Assembly (NCBI RefSeq): GCF_002234675.1
Contig: NC_019876.2
Location: forward strand, 18,979,354-19,043,353
DNA: 64,000 nt
Direction of reading: 5' to 3'
DNA from: Oryzias latipes
Taxonomy: Eukaryota; Chordata; Actinopteri; Beloniformes; Adrianichthyidae
Below the pieces are notes generated by a model that worked only from the letters and a program-made list of their open reading frames with translations, was not told the DNA's origin and did not search any database. Of this stretch, positions 1 through 11,492 are shown one piece after another (the stretch's first letter is position 1; every line of letters begins with the position of its first letter). Position numbers and translations under genes: made by a program.

Positions 1-78
1 TGAGTCTTAATAGTAAAATACCTATAATCTAGAATTTATTAAAACAAATTTCCCATTTATCTTTCTCTCTCCCAACAG

Positions 79-282
79 ATCTCCAAAGCAACTGAATCCA
101 TCAATATACAGATGCAGGCAAAAGGCCGAGAACTGACAGAGTACAGGGAACGCTACAACATCCGGCTGGTTGGAGAAGGAGAGGGAGAGGGAGAAGGAGA
201 GGGTCAGGGCCAGTCAGGAGCATCCTCTAGAGACAGTGAAAGAGGAGGATCCAAAAGTGGAGCTGGAGTTCTGGTGTCATAG
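79..282 (+). CDS. pfdn2: Prefoldin subunit 2, last coding exon (partial gene)
   Basis: Prefoldin is a cytosolic hexameric co-chaperone that passes unfolded actin and tubulin to the CCT chaperonin; subunit 2 is one of its beta-type subunits. An acceptor (cccaacag) ends at 78, and the exon then reads 67 residues to TAG at 280-282. It covers the end of the C-terminal coiled-coil helix (MQAKGRELTEYRERYNIRL) and a short tail ending GVLVS. The helix and the GVLVS terminus both match vertebrate PFDN2 as I remember it. The tail carries an unusual run of Gly-Glu dipeptides from repeated GGAGAG units, probably a small local expansion. The 5' exons lie left of the window. A possible poly(A) signal (ATTAAA) is at 482-487. 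The assignment rests on protein similarity recalled from memory. Confidence 0.86.
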   Translation: MSKATESINIQMQAKGRELTEYRERYNIRLVGEGEGEGEGEGQGQSGASSRDSERGGSKSGAGVLVS

Positions 283-537
283 TCTGTAATGATGAACAAT
301 GTCAATAGGGTCATTTGATTTTTACATCACTGAAAAACTTAGTTTGAAGAAGGATTGGCTGGAATGTCAAATTGTTCTTCCTCTGTATGTCCATTTGTGA
401 ATGCTAACATGTGTCATCTGAGGTTATTATGCATTTGCCTTTTCTCTTTTTGATGGCAAAAATACCGTCTTAAATTTCCTTATTAAATTTCAACGGCTGA
501 AAACTTGCTTTACGGTGTTGCTTTGGAAGACTACAAA

Positions 538-1243
538 CTAGGGGTGTAATGATTTTAACAACGATCCGATTCATATCATAATTTGTGGTTGATGATGCAA
601 TTTATAGTCGACATTGGTTCATTTTGAACATTCCAATACATTGACCTAAAATTGATCCAGAACATCTTTAGCCAAAAATTCAACCAGAGTGACTCAGGAA
701 TAAATACCTGGGTGCTAAACAGTGCAGGTAATGTTTTCCCAATTCTTTGTCTTTCTTGCAAGAAAATCAAGTGTACATTAAATATTTGAACAAACAAAGA
801 AGTATATAAGAATAAATGGAAAAATCCATTCATATTTTAGCTTCATAAAGTTCAGCCCACTCTTGTTTTCCCATCAACATAATACAAACAAAACATTATT
901 AGAACATTCTACCACACTGTATGGTCAAGTTATTGCTAAACTCAAAGGGTTTCCACCCATTGGACTGGAATGATGGACTGATCTTTTTTTGCTGCCATCA
1001 GATGTGTGTTGTTTGCAGTGAAAGCACTTGGTTGATTTAAGGTTATAGTAAAATAAACCTACCATACCTGAATCCAAATGGTATTTTCCAAGATTGAATA
1101 TAATCAATTTATTTAATTTTTGACAGATTATATAATGGTATAGGTAAATTAAACTCTATTTACAACATACCTCAGATCGATCTGATTGGAATGTAGTAAT
1201 ACAAATCGATTTATTGATTAAGTCGATTCATTGTTACACCTCT
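538..1243. mobile_element. hAT-like MITE
   Basis: The ends are imperfect inverted repeats: the left starts ctaggggtgtaa and the right ends ttacacctct. They are flanked by near-identical 8-bp direct repeats, actacaaa (530-537) and attacaaa (1244-1251), as expected of hAT insertions. The inside is AT-rich with no transposase, so the copy is non-autonomous. The short frames inside it are not genes. The boundary is uncertain by one base on each side. Confidence 0.6.
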
Positions 1244-1251
1244 ATTACAAA

Positions 1252-1701
1252 TTTTTTTTGCATGTATAATTTTTCAGCTGTTATAAATATCAGTTATTTT
1301 GAGGTGGATAAAATGTATTTCCTTCTAAAGGGGAAACAATAAAATTCAAACAAATTTAAAGGCATCTTGAATGATCAATGCAGGACATGACCTCATTACT
1401 TCAGAAATGTTACTTTTTCATGAGCAGAACCGTTTGTTGGAATTAGCAGACCATCACTACTGAAATCTGGCTGAGATTTTTTTTATATGTCCCCTTTCTA
1501 ATATCGTTTGAAATCTTCCATTGTTTTTGTACAGTAAAATAAATTGATTTACTACATCAAAATATGATATGTGTATTTTTCTCATTTGTTTGCTGTTGTG
1601 GGCAATGTTGCTAACGGAAGTAAGTTTGAAAACAGATTGGGCTCTGTAATTCATTATTAGTTCAGAAGTAAAATATTTCCAAAATGACCAGAAAAATCAA
1701 C
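1252..1701. other. Intergenic, no gene seen
   Basis: AT-rich sequence between the MITE and the tRNA gene. I see no open frame with recognisable protein features and no clear repeat ends. Confidence 0.5.
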
Positions 1702-1783
1702 CGACGAGGATGGGATTCGAACCCACGCGTGCAGAGCACAATGGATTAGCAGTCCATCGCCTTAACCACTCGGCCACCTCGTC
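1702..1783 (-). tRNA. tRNA-Ser (anticodon GCT)
   Basis: On the minus strand this 82-nt stretch folds as a type II tRNA. The acceptor stem is GACGAGG with CCTCGTC. An A box (TGGCCGAGTGG) lies in the D arm. The anticodon stem ATGGA/TCCAT carries the loop CTGCTAA, so the anticodon is GCT and the tRNA reads AGC/AGT serine codons. The long variable arm is typical of tRNA-Ser. The T arm holds the B box GGTTCGAATCC, and the discriminator base is G. No intron is present and CCA is not encoded. On the minus strand a T-run lies near 1660, but termination was not worked out. All stems pair well, so it looks functional. Confidence 0.97.
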
Positions 1784-2307
1784 ATGACAACTCTCCACAG
1801 AGTCTGTGTATAATAAACTTTGCAGAAGAGATACATTGTTGTGATATTCTGTTTATTATGTAGTATAATCCCATCATAAATCTCATTACCGCGTGTACGA
1901 CCGATTTTACCTACAGAGAACGGTCAACACAAAAACAGGCTGCGTCCTTTAACCCCACATTACGGTCATTACACATCCACACGCGCCGCTGTCGCAGCAG
2001 AAGATCCGGTGGTGTTGTGATTTGGTGGATTTCAGTTGAGTTGGGTCTGCATCGGTACCTATTCTTTCACGCGATTCCGAATTGTCTGGAAATCCATGTC
2101 AGTGCCAATACTTGGAAGCGGTTCGACATGCGGCCATGTGTTGTCTGCCCGTCTTTTAGGCTGCAGTGTTAGCATTAGTGCAGTGTAGGTATGGTTAGCA
2201 GGACAGACAGATAGCCTGCTCCAAAGGAAGAGAAGCAGTCAACTAAAGGAAGAGGCAGTCAACTGCAGGGTTTGGATCTAATTCGATCTTATTTGCGGTT
2301 CACTGGG
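1784..2307 (+). promoter_or_regulatory. Probable b4gat1 promoter and 5' UTR
   Basis: This gap between the tRNA gene and the b4gat1 start is richer in CpG than the surroundings, for example around 1890-2110 (acgcgccgctgtcgcagcag). No TATA box is evident. A CpG-rich start without TATA would fit a broadly expressed Golgi enzyme. This is inference from position and composition only. Confidence 0.35.
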
Positions 2308-4391
2308 ATGCATCTCTCGAAGAAATGTTCCGCTTTCAAAGTGGTGCTGAGTGCTCTGCTGATCGTGGCGCTCCTGCAGCTCATCTACCTGTCCTTTCTG
2401 TCCAAGTTCCACGGTAAGCAGCAGCGGTACCGGTACTCCGAACTCTTCGGCGGTTCTGCGGGCAAGAGAAACGCGCAACCTGAAAAGAACACTCGGAAAG
2501 AGCGTCTGAGGTACTCCCTATCTACTGGTGGGATCTTTGATAGCAGCGGCCAATACAGGGTCTACAAGAACTTGATCAAAAGCGATTTCACCACAAATCA
2601 GATATCTGGCTCAGACCTAAACTCCAATGTCCTGGTTTTAGCCACACACACTACTATTAACAATCTTCATCACTTAGAATCACTATTGGAAAGGTGGCAG
2701 AACCCCCTGTCTGTTGCTATATTTGCCCACGGAGATGATGTAAAGTTTGCAACAGCTCTGGTCTATGCTCTCAGCTTCTTCTGCCCTCACATCCAAGGTC
2801 TGGTTGACTTCCACTTGGTCTGCCTGTCAGAGGAGATGGCCAGTTTCCCCGAGCAGGACCACGAGCATTTTGTTGGTCTGGAGGACTGTCCCTCTGTTTT
2901 CTCCAGACTGGAAACCCACAGAGACAAACACAAAAACTATGACATGAACGGAAACGTCTCCTACCCCAATAACCTCCTTCGTAACATCGCTCGGAGTGGC
3001 ACAGAGTCCTCCTACATCCTGGTCATCGACATTGACATGATGCCAAGCGCCGACCTGCACCAGCAGTTTCTCAACTTGGTCATGAAGCGTCAACCCACAA
3101 GTGATGAGGTGTTTGTGCTTCCAGCTTTTGAGATTCGCCATGCCAGGAAGATTCCAGCCAACAAGGCGGAGTTGGTTCAACTCTACCAGGTCGGTGAAGT
3201 TCGTCCGTTTTACGAGGAGCTTTGTCCTCGCTGCCAAGCCCCCACGAATTACTCCCAGTGGGTTAACAACCATGTGAGGGGGATAGGCACTCTGGAGGTT
3301 GCGTACACACTTACCTGGGTGGACCCTTGGGAGCCTTTCTACATTGGACCTCGCACAGTGCCCCTCTATAATGAGAACTTCAAACAATACGGCTTCAATC
3401 GCATTAGCCAGGTTGGTAAAATCTAAATATGTATGTGTAACCTTTGTGCTATCCCAGGCACTTTAACGTTGGGAGTTGGGTCATCTAGACCCACTAGACA
3501 GTGCTCTGAACCTTTTTTTTTTTCAATGATTTGTGATCTTCACTGGTGTTCATGGATTACATGAAATCTTTCCACCTTTATCCATCTTTGTTATGATAGG
3601 GAGAACACGACAATGCAAGGGTGGGGTCATCTAAGATAGCACAAGGGTTAAAAGTGAACTTTGAGTTATGTCTTATATTGAAGATATTACAGAAAAATAA
3701 AAAAAAAAGTTTTTAATTTCCCAAAGTAACTGTAAAGTAAAAAATAAGTAAAGTAAAAAAATCAAAGTAAACCAACTGAAATTTTACTCAACTCATTCTC
3801 AAACAGTCGCTGGACAGTACGTATCTCTCCGCATGGCTTCTGACTACCCATAAAGCTCCAACAATCCATCAAGCGGTTCAGCTTTTCAGTGCAACGCTTG
3901 ATTGTAAATGAGAACTGGGCTGACCCAGTGAATGTGACTTCACCCTAGACATGAGTTACTTACGGCTCCTTATTTTTTTGGAATCACTGCTGACATTAGA
4001 CTTTCTACTACCACTTTTTCTGCATTGAGAATTTTCTCTTTATGTTCATGATTGAAGTGGGACTTTGCGGCTCCGATAGGGTTGTGGGCTGCGAGAAATC
4101 GACTTGTATGGCTCTTTAAGTGTTGAAGGTTGCAGACTCCTGTTCTAGATTATCCTCACTCCCGTGTCTGTCTTCTCATCTTGTCCTGTCTTCCTGCAGG
4201 CCTGTGAGCTCCATGTGGCGGGATACAAGTTTTCTGTACTGAGCTCTGCCTTCGTCGTTCACCGTGGCTTCAAGATCCAGGGGGAGTTTCATGCAAGGAA
4301 AGATGAAGAAAACAAACATAACCGGGTTCTGTTCCGGAGCTTCAAAGAGGGCCTGAAAACCAAATACCCATCCTCCACGCGACGATGTTGA
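2308..4391 (+). CDS. b4gat1: Beta-1,4-glucuronyltransferase 1 (complete, two exons)
   Basis: Type II Golgi glycosyltransferase (GT49 family) that adds glucuronic acid to xylose on alpha-dystroglycan, making the primer that LARGE extends into laminin-binding matriglycan. Exon 1 is 2308-3411, joined at CAG|GTTGGT to exon 2 at 4200-4391, for 431 residues (the human protein has about 415). I chose ATG 2308 because it is the first ATG of the frame and gives a short basic cytosolic end followed by a hydrophobic anchor at about residues 11-32. The frame stays open upstream but has no ATG. The DxD metal motif lies in VIDIDM (D241 and D243). Other family hallmarks are NVSYPNNLLRN, ELVQLYQVGEVRPFY, CQAPTNYS, WEPFY and the C-terminus YPSSTRRC. 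Both exons are intact. The 788-bp intron holds a TTAA-type MITE. Confidence 0.95.
3440..3647. mobile_element. piggyBac-like MITE (TTAA family), copy 1
   Basis: This lies in the b4gat1 intron. It begins near cctttgtgctatc and ends gatagcacaaggg, an inverted pair, followed by TTAA at 3648-3651. Related copies lie at 8030-9074, 17061-17213 and 30467-30663, all sharing the internal stretch around ggattacatgaaat. CCC-starting ends with TTAA targets fit piggyBac-type elements. The copy has no coding capacity. Confidence 0.65.
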
Positions 4392-5159
4392 GAGAAAGAC
4401 AAAAACTCGATTTCCTGTGTTCTTTCATATGCACTGAAGCTCTCCCTGCTCAGCTTTCAAACGTCCCCATTTTCTTGAGGAATCTGATGATGCTACACAT
4501 TCGGGAGTTTTAAATAGTAGGTTCAGGTCTTTGAAGAAGTGCATCAAGCAAATGCTGTCTTGGGACTGGGACTGAAACAGAGAAATGATCATTCAGGAAG
4601 GGAAAATGGATTAATTTAAAGGGAGAATTTATTAATTTATTATGATAGTGTACAAAGACTGCATTTCAGTTTTGAAATGACCTGGAAGTTTTCCAATTCA
4701 GAAAAAGACGGGAGTAAAGAAAGCTTTTCAATTTGTAAGGAAAAGGCTCATGCCACTCAAACCTCATACAAAACACTCAAAAACCTTTTCAAGTACCAAC
4801 ATTTCACCAATTAAATGTAGCCTACACATTTACAGTCTGACATCCAGCTTTTGGCTCACTGTGTGAGAGCAGAGTGTAAAGCAGACCTGTCTGTTTTGTA
4901 CCCTTTGGATGTTTTTTCTTAAGTCATTTATATATAAAGTACACCACCAATGATGCTATTTCCCTTATCAGACAACATCAGCAAGGCAAATATGCGTTGT
5001 GTTTAAAGTGATGCGTAGCTGACAGACAGACGCAGCAATATCAATATGCAGAGGAGCTAATAGTTTTAGGCACCATCATTTGACTGTGGGATTAAAAAAA
5101 GTATACAAATGTCATTACCTGACTAGTATAAATCAGTTTGGTTTTAAACTCATGTAGTT

Positions 5160-5575
5160 TTACTTTAAATAGCCACTATGATGAAAATCTTGTTGTTGTT
5201 CTGTTTTTTCTTTTAACATGTTTTGGTTACTTTTTTTTTAAATGGAGCTTAAAGCAGTGACGTAGGTGCTACAGTCAGCGCCCTGCTCCACTCTATTCTG
5301 CTGCAGACAAATAGATCCACGTACATCTTTGTTTTCCTTGTCTAGGCTGGCAATCTGGCTAAAAACTGTATGGCTGGGTATTGCAAATATTTCTCACCAT
5401 TATAGTTGCACCAGTAATTTTAGTTTGGGGTTGTTAGGGGCTGTAAGCTAGCTGGAGAGCATGTAAACAGATGGATGACGGGACATGGTGGCGGGCTCAC
5501 TCTGCGCCAATGTCACAAGTAATAGTCCACTGGTAACCCTTTACAATGGATCAAAAGGTGATCGGAGTGGGTCTT
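5160..5575. repeat. Interspersed repeat with 'agacccactcc' ends
   Basis: This shares blocks with the repeat at 40680-44815 (for example aaaactgta(t/c)g(g/a)ctgg and gaggggctgtaa-type stretches). Its right end reads gatcggagtgggtctttaaa, the inverse of the left-end type agacccattctgatgaaaat at 11031-11050. The family therefore appears to have inverted ends and several copies here (also about 11017-11290, 19285-19740 and 36385-36925). No open frame is present. Confidence 0.5.
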
Positions 5576-7416
5576 TAAAAAGAGGGCCTAGCTTGACTTT
5601 TTCTTAAGTTATTTACTTAGTAAAATTTCATTTAATGATTTTTGTTTCAAGCCACAACTTGAGCCAGTTTGTCATATTTTAAAAAGTGACTAAGGTCTCC
5701 TGTTAAACAAATGACACTGATTTACTTTGACCACCAGATGGCAAGAGCCACTCTAGTAACACAGATAACACAGTGTGAGTGTTATTTGTATGCAAACTAA
5801 ATATATTCATCTACATTAGGAACATTTTACATATAAACACAATCATAAACACTGATATGTGTTAACACTGGACAATGTTAAAACACTTGATAATGGACTT
5901 TCTTGCTTGATGTTTTTGTTACAGATTAGACATCATTTGAAGCACATGAGGGGACTGGCAGTTACTGGCAGAAACATAGCAAAGTTAGTGATTATTTCAA
6001 TTATTGTAATCTTTCAAGATTGTTTTTAAAGAGGTCGATATGGAAATGGAAGCATATTTTTGGTTTTAGTCTTTACTTGCTGACTTCATACCAGTTTTAA
6101 AACATGAGTACCAGTCTTGTGTTTGTACACTACTTGTCATGTAGGAAGGTCTTGCTTGATCACTTTGTCATGTTTAATTTTATGAAAATATTTTTTATTC
6201 TATTTTTTTTTGTGCACAATGGTTATTAATTGTAAAAACAATTTCTTTAACAAGAACTGGCTGGATTTTCCCATTTTTGTTTGTTTTTATTGAACTCAGT
6301 AAATTAAAGTTGTAGCATGAAACTGTTACACATCTAAGTTAATTCCTTTTGTATTTTCTTGAAAGTGAGATCAGATTTCATGTTTACTTTTGTGAATTAG
6401 TGGTGAGTTTCTCTTGTGTTTGTGTGCTTTCTATGTGATTTTTTTCTTTTTTTCAAGTCACAAAATATAAATTGCCCCAATTGCTTTGATGGATTTTCTA
6501 TTAAATTTCCAGGACAATGCTCAACCGTGACACAAGCACAGTTTTAGAGGTTACACAACAACAGCTACTGAAAAACAGCCATAATCATCAGAAAGCTTTC
6601 TGAGCACTTGGAAACAGATAAATCCAGCAGTGAGATTTGCACTGATGTGCAATGTCAATTACTTTTCTAGAAGCATCACTTAAATAAGAACGTAGGAAGC
6701 CATCACAAATAAATAAAGTAAAACTACAGTTTTGAAGCTTTTTTGAGTCGTTTCAGTAACAAATTAACTTTTTTTCTTTTAACCACAAGATGTTAGTGAC
6801 TTGCCCAGTACTTTGTGGTGTAACATGATTTAGGATTGAGGTTTAAGGTCATCTCTTCGCTGACCTGATTGGTGATAATAAGGTGAGTGGGTTAGACATC
6901 CAATTAAAAGCTCCTACTTACTAATTGAGATATGTATTAAAGTGCCCCTTGAGGAGTTCCAGGTAAAGCTTACATCACAGAAGGATATATTTTGTGGAAT
7001 GCAGCTCACAAATGGGGACAAAGAAAAGTAAAAAAAAAAAAACAACCACCAGTGTGTTTTGGAGTAACCTTTATCGGTAAGCTGGCCATCTGCTGGTGAA
7101 GTGGAGCACGTGTGACATTCTGCACTTGACAACTATCTGAGGCTCTGTGGCATTTTGCTGCTAAGCCTGCAATTAACGGATGCATTAATGAGGCTGAGCA
7201 CATGAGAGCTGGCACCACGCAACTCTGCGCTTAGCTTTAAATTAGCTCTATTTAACCAATTTACCTCATTCTTCCCTAACAGAAGCTGTTCGTTCCACAC
7301 AATAAATATCAGTCCTAAAAGTGAAAAGAATTTTGGAGACCATAAGCTTTTTTGGGGCACTGACAAATGCACTTAATGCACAGACTCAGTTCTGTGAGGG
7401 CTGCATTCATTTTCCT

Positions 7417-7438
7417 CCCCCCCCCCCCCCCCCCCCCC
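7417..7438 (+). repeat. Poly-C run (22 C)
   Basis: An uninterrupted C homopolymer. Its exact length is likely unreliable in sequencing. Confidence 0.9.
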
Positions 7439-8029
7439 GTTTAGGGTGTTAATTATGTGGCAGAAGGTGCAGAAATGTTGGGTGGGGGGGATCACGAAAG
7501 GCAGGTTTGGTGAGGTAAAGTGGGGTTTATCCCAACAGCTTTGGGGAATGATGGCTTATCTGGGTCAGAGAGCTTTGTGACATAAGCAATTAGGGTCGCC
7601 CACTCTTGTGTGTGTTAGTAGGAGGGTGGCCTCCCGCTACCAGATTAGCCATCAAACTCAGGCCAGCAGAGCGCCGTTCATCTGAACAGAGGAGGGAACC
7701 AGCTGGAAGATGAGTAGATATTGGAGGGAGGTAGTTCCTCAAGAGGGAGATGTGTGCGCTACAAGAGTAAGAGGTCATTGAACTTGTCTTGTAAATACAA
7801 TGGCCTTTCAATGTGGATCAGCGAGTGGAGGAGAAAAAGAAGGAGCCACTGACCCATACTGAGGAAAAGAATTTACCTTTTTAAATTGCGGGTGCAAATG
7901 AAACAGTACTTAGTTAAAGGAGAATTAAGACAAAAGATGATGTTTGTTTCACTTGGCTTCACATCTGGGATTGCTTATCATAAGACAACTGAATAAAAGG
8001 ACTTATAGGTGACTAAGTCACTAAGTTAA

Positions 8030-9074
8030 CCCTTGTGCTATCTTAGATGAACCCACCCTTACATTGACGTGTTCTCCCTACCATGACAAAGGTGGATAAA
8101 GGTGGAAAGATTTCATGTAATCCATGGACACCAGTGAAGATCACAAATCATTGAAGAAAAAAGGTTCAGCGCACTGTCTAGTGGGTCTAGATCAGTGTTT
8201 TTCAACGTGGGAGATGGTCATGTGTGCCGTGGGAAATTGCCCTCATTAACTGATCTAAAAACATGTCCCGTCTCCAGGATATTAGCTCTGTGTTCATCCA
8301 AACAGGCCCTGATAAAACACTGAGTAGTTAGGAACATGAAAGATCGTAAAATATATTTTTCTTTGTGTTTATTTGATTTTGTTAATAATGATGGTACCGC
8401 GATTTAGCCGCAGTTTCAGCTGTTTTTGGAAAAGTCCCACCCCTTTAACTGTCTCCACCAATCATTCTTGAAAGCTTAATCACATGTCAGCAGTCTGACC
8501 AATCAGAAGTGGTTAAAGTCTTCACTTCCTTGTTCCGATTAAGCTCATAAAGTCTCTCAGTTCCAACAAAAATACCAGCTAAAGCTCGTCTTTAGCGTGT
8601 AGCTTTCCGCAGAATCCGGTGTCAGACCGTGGAAAAAGTGAACACAACAATGAAGCTCAGAGAAACGATCTCTGGCTGTTTTCTGCATTACATCTCCCAT
8701 GATGCATTGGGTTAAAGTGACAGCGTCTCGGCGCACAATTAGTCTTCGTGTTATACGTCATGAAATACCAACAAACACACATAGAACAGTTTTTAAATCT
8801 TTTAACTTAACATTTATTACATCTTTAAGAAAAAACAGCTGCAACTTCCAGCTTTTTCTGCCACAATTATCACAAAAATGCATGTAATATTGTGGAGGGG
8901 CTGTAGATCAAGACAGACTGTGAGTTTCTCCTTTTTTTTTTTTTAATTTTCGGATGCTGGTGTGCCGCGGGATTTTTGTCAAGGTTAAAGTGTGCCGTGG
9001 CTCAAAAAAGGTTGAAAAACACTGGTCTAGATGACCCAACTCCCAACGTTAAAGTGCCTAGGATAGCACAAGGG
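8030..9074. mobile_element. piggyBac-like MITE, copy 2, split by a hAT element
   Basis: The left end cccttgtgctatc follows TTAA (8026-8029), and the right end gatagcacaaggg closes at 9074. The element's own sequence is about 205 bp (8030-8192 and 9033-9074, counting one target copy). The rest is the hAT insertion at 8193-9024. The TTAA on the right side is lost (ataг-like flank 'atag'). Confidence 0.75.
8193..9024. mobile_element. Non-autonomous hAT element nested in a MITE
   Basis: The ends are inverted repeats: left cagtgtttttcaacg, right gttgaaaaacactg. They are flanked by a perfect 8-bp target duplication, gtctagat, at 8185-8192 and 9025-9032. The length is 832 bp with no transposase frame. 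A gtgtgccgtgg motif near each end is a subterminal repeat. An exact 8-bp duplication and hAT-type CAGTG ends make the class assignment firm. Confidence 0.88.
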
Positions 9075-9400
9075 ATAGCACATTAAAATCAGCTTAATTT
9101 AGTGTGTACATTTCTTTCCTTTTATTCTGTCATCCTTTGTCTTAATAATTAATTTCTCTGATTTAATTTGCTTTGAATTACCTGTTTGACTTCCTGGAGT
9201 CTTGTGGTTTTTTCTGTTCCAAAGAGATGGTTGAAGGTGGAGCTGCTTTTTATGCTGAAGATCATTTGAAGGACTCAGCCACCATGGTAGAGAAAGACAA
9301 GAAACTGGAATTGTTCATTTGTGCTTTGATTAATACTTTTGAATAGACATAACCTTTTTAAAATAATAATTTATTTATGTGTTTATTTAATACAATGTTG

Positions 9401-10085
9401 TACACTCACCGGCCACTTCATAAGGTACACCTTGCTAGCACTGGGTACCTTTGCCTTCAGAATTTCCTTAATTTTTTGTGGCATTGATTCAACGAGGCAC
9501 TGAAAACATTCCTCAGAGACTTTGGTCCATATTCAAATGATAGCATCACAGAGTTGCTGCAGATTTGTTAGCTGAACATCCATGATGTGAATCTCCAGTT
9601 CCACCATATCCCAAAGGTGATCTATTGGCATGAGACCAGGTGACTGTGGAGGTCATTTGAGTCCAGTGAACTCATTGTCACGTTCAGATGATTCCGGCTT
9701 TATGACATAGTGCGTTATCCTGCTGGAAGTAGCCATCGGAAGATGGGTACACTGTGATCATAAAGATATGGACATAGTCAACAACAGTACTCAGGTGGGC
9801 TGTAGCGTTGTAGCCATGCTCAAAGTGTGCCAAGAAAATTTCTACCACACTATTACACTACCACCACCGTTGAGTCAAGGCAGGATAGATCCATGCGTTC
9901 GTGTTGTTGATGCCAAATTCTGACACTGTAATCCGAATGTTGCAGTAGAAATCCAGACTCATCAGACCAGACTACATTTTTCCAATCTTCTATTGTCCAA
10001 TTTATGTGAGCCTGTGTTAATTGTAGTCTTAGTTTCCTGTTTTTAGCTGACAGGAGTGGCTCCCTGTGTGGTCTTCTGCTCATTT
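9401..10085 (-). pseudogene. Tc1-like transposon relic, 5'-truncated (family A)
   Basis: Terminal sequence tacactcaccggccactt opens the plus strand, so the element runs on the minus strand. A frame at 10083-9853 reads a transposase piece with the DDE-domain signature VWSDESGF and a preceding WTIEDWKNVV. The rest is broken by stops. The 5' half of the element is missing. A second copy of the same family is at 37775-39736. Confidence 0.82.
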
Positions 10086-11492
10086 TCGTAATGACTTACT
10101 GATCTCCCTCTGTTTCTTTACAAGCTTTAAGGTTTTTGTTATTTTATTACGATTTCTGTCCACTTATTTCTTTAACCCGTCTAAAGTCAGCAAGTGTTAA
10201 ACCAAAAACTAGATTTCAATCAAGAAGTTGTACATTCCATTTTTTGTAAACAGTCGCCCAGACCTGACATGTAGGAACCTATTTTACTTAAACAAGTAAG
10301 GGATTATCTGCCATCAACACCAGCTCTAGGGGAAGTTTACCTGTCTGGTTCCAGAGGAAAAGCCTTTAAGACATTGTACATTTATATCACTGGACTCTAA
10401 GCCTAATGTAGTTGACCAGTCAGGTTGCCTGGCATTTTAAATGTATCCAGCTAAAGCCAGACTATCCAAGTTGGAGGGCAGAAGTAATGAGACCTGACAC
10501 TCCTCAGGGGAGAGAATAGGAGGCCTAGAGATAAAGGTAATCCCTCTCACCAAGCTAACACCTCCCACCCGTGCTGTCCCATGAACCCAGCAGGAAAGAA
10601 TGGAACGGACAAACACACACACAAAAGCTTAAAATAATCAATAAATGTCATCACGTTTCCATGTCCATCTATATCTTGAAAAGTGTAAGTTTAAATGATA
10701 CACGCTCATTTTAACCGCAAACATATGGTCGGGGCCAGCCGCCAACAATGGCTCCAACTAAGATTGATTGACTAATTCAAGGCTCATTCACAAAAACACT
10801 TCAACAGATAATGGGAAAATTAGGATACATTAACCCAAAGCTAAAAAAAAAACAACTGTCAAAGATTAATTAACAGGTTTGAGGGGTTACGTAAAAAACA
10901 GAACTTTATTTTGTGCTAATAGTGTTTAATGTCTTTAAGCCAAAAAAAATTGCTAATGACAATAATAAATCCAAACAGTGATAAGCAGTAAAACCCGTAT
11001 TAACTGATTTCATTCTTAAAAGACCCATTCTGATGAAAATTATGTTTTTGGTGTTTTTAACATGTTCGTGTGGCATCCTTTTGATGATGAAAGAAAACTA
11101 AACCTAAATTGCATTTCTTAGTGTTTTTTTTAATTCAAACTGTTAATCTGGAGCAGACAAAAAACTGTTGTTTGAGAAAGAGCTTATTTGTCATATAGAA
11201 AATACGTTGGGCTGGCCACAAACTCCCTGATCTGCTCCATTCTGATGCATCCACTTGTAGACGACTAGATTTCCTGATGAACTACTGCAGCTCTAAAAGT
11301 TCTGTGGTGTTGTGTGCTAAAGAACGACACAGGTTTTTTAAAATTTTTATTTTAGCTAAAATTGGCATGATAATAGTTAAAAGACCACAGGAAACGCTTT
11401 TAAAATCCTGTAGTCAAACAGATGATGGGACTTTAAGTAACGAGACAAATCATACTGTTTCCTACCTTCATGTTCTTGGATTCCAAGTTAAG
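10086..11492. other. Intergenic, no gene seen
   Basis: AT-rich sequence. About 11017-11290 resembles the 'agacccattc' repeat family described at 5160-5575. No host exon was recognised. Confidence 0.4.

Larger units (their letters stand above)
4392..8029. other. b4gat1 3' UTR and intergenic sequence
   Basis: The first part is the b4gat1 3' UTR. I could not fix its end; an AATAAA near 6710 is one late candidate. A repeat lies at 5160-5575 and a poly-C run at 7417-7438. The stretch around 7130-7390 is less repeat-like and has several ATTA cores, so it could hold a regulatory element. No protein-coding gene was recognised. Confidence 0.4.

Noticed and set aside
2272-2307. Twelve extra codons before the b4gat1 ATG
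   Set aside because: The frame extension begins at TTG, not ATG. The first ATG (2308) gives the family-like signal anchor.
2827-3387. 186-codon frame antisense to b4gat1 exon 1
   Set aside because: Shadow of the b4gat1 coding exon.
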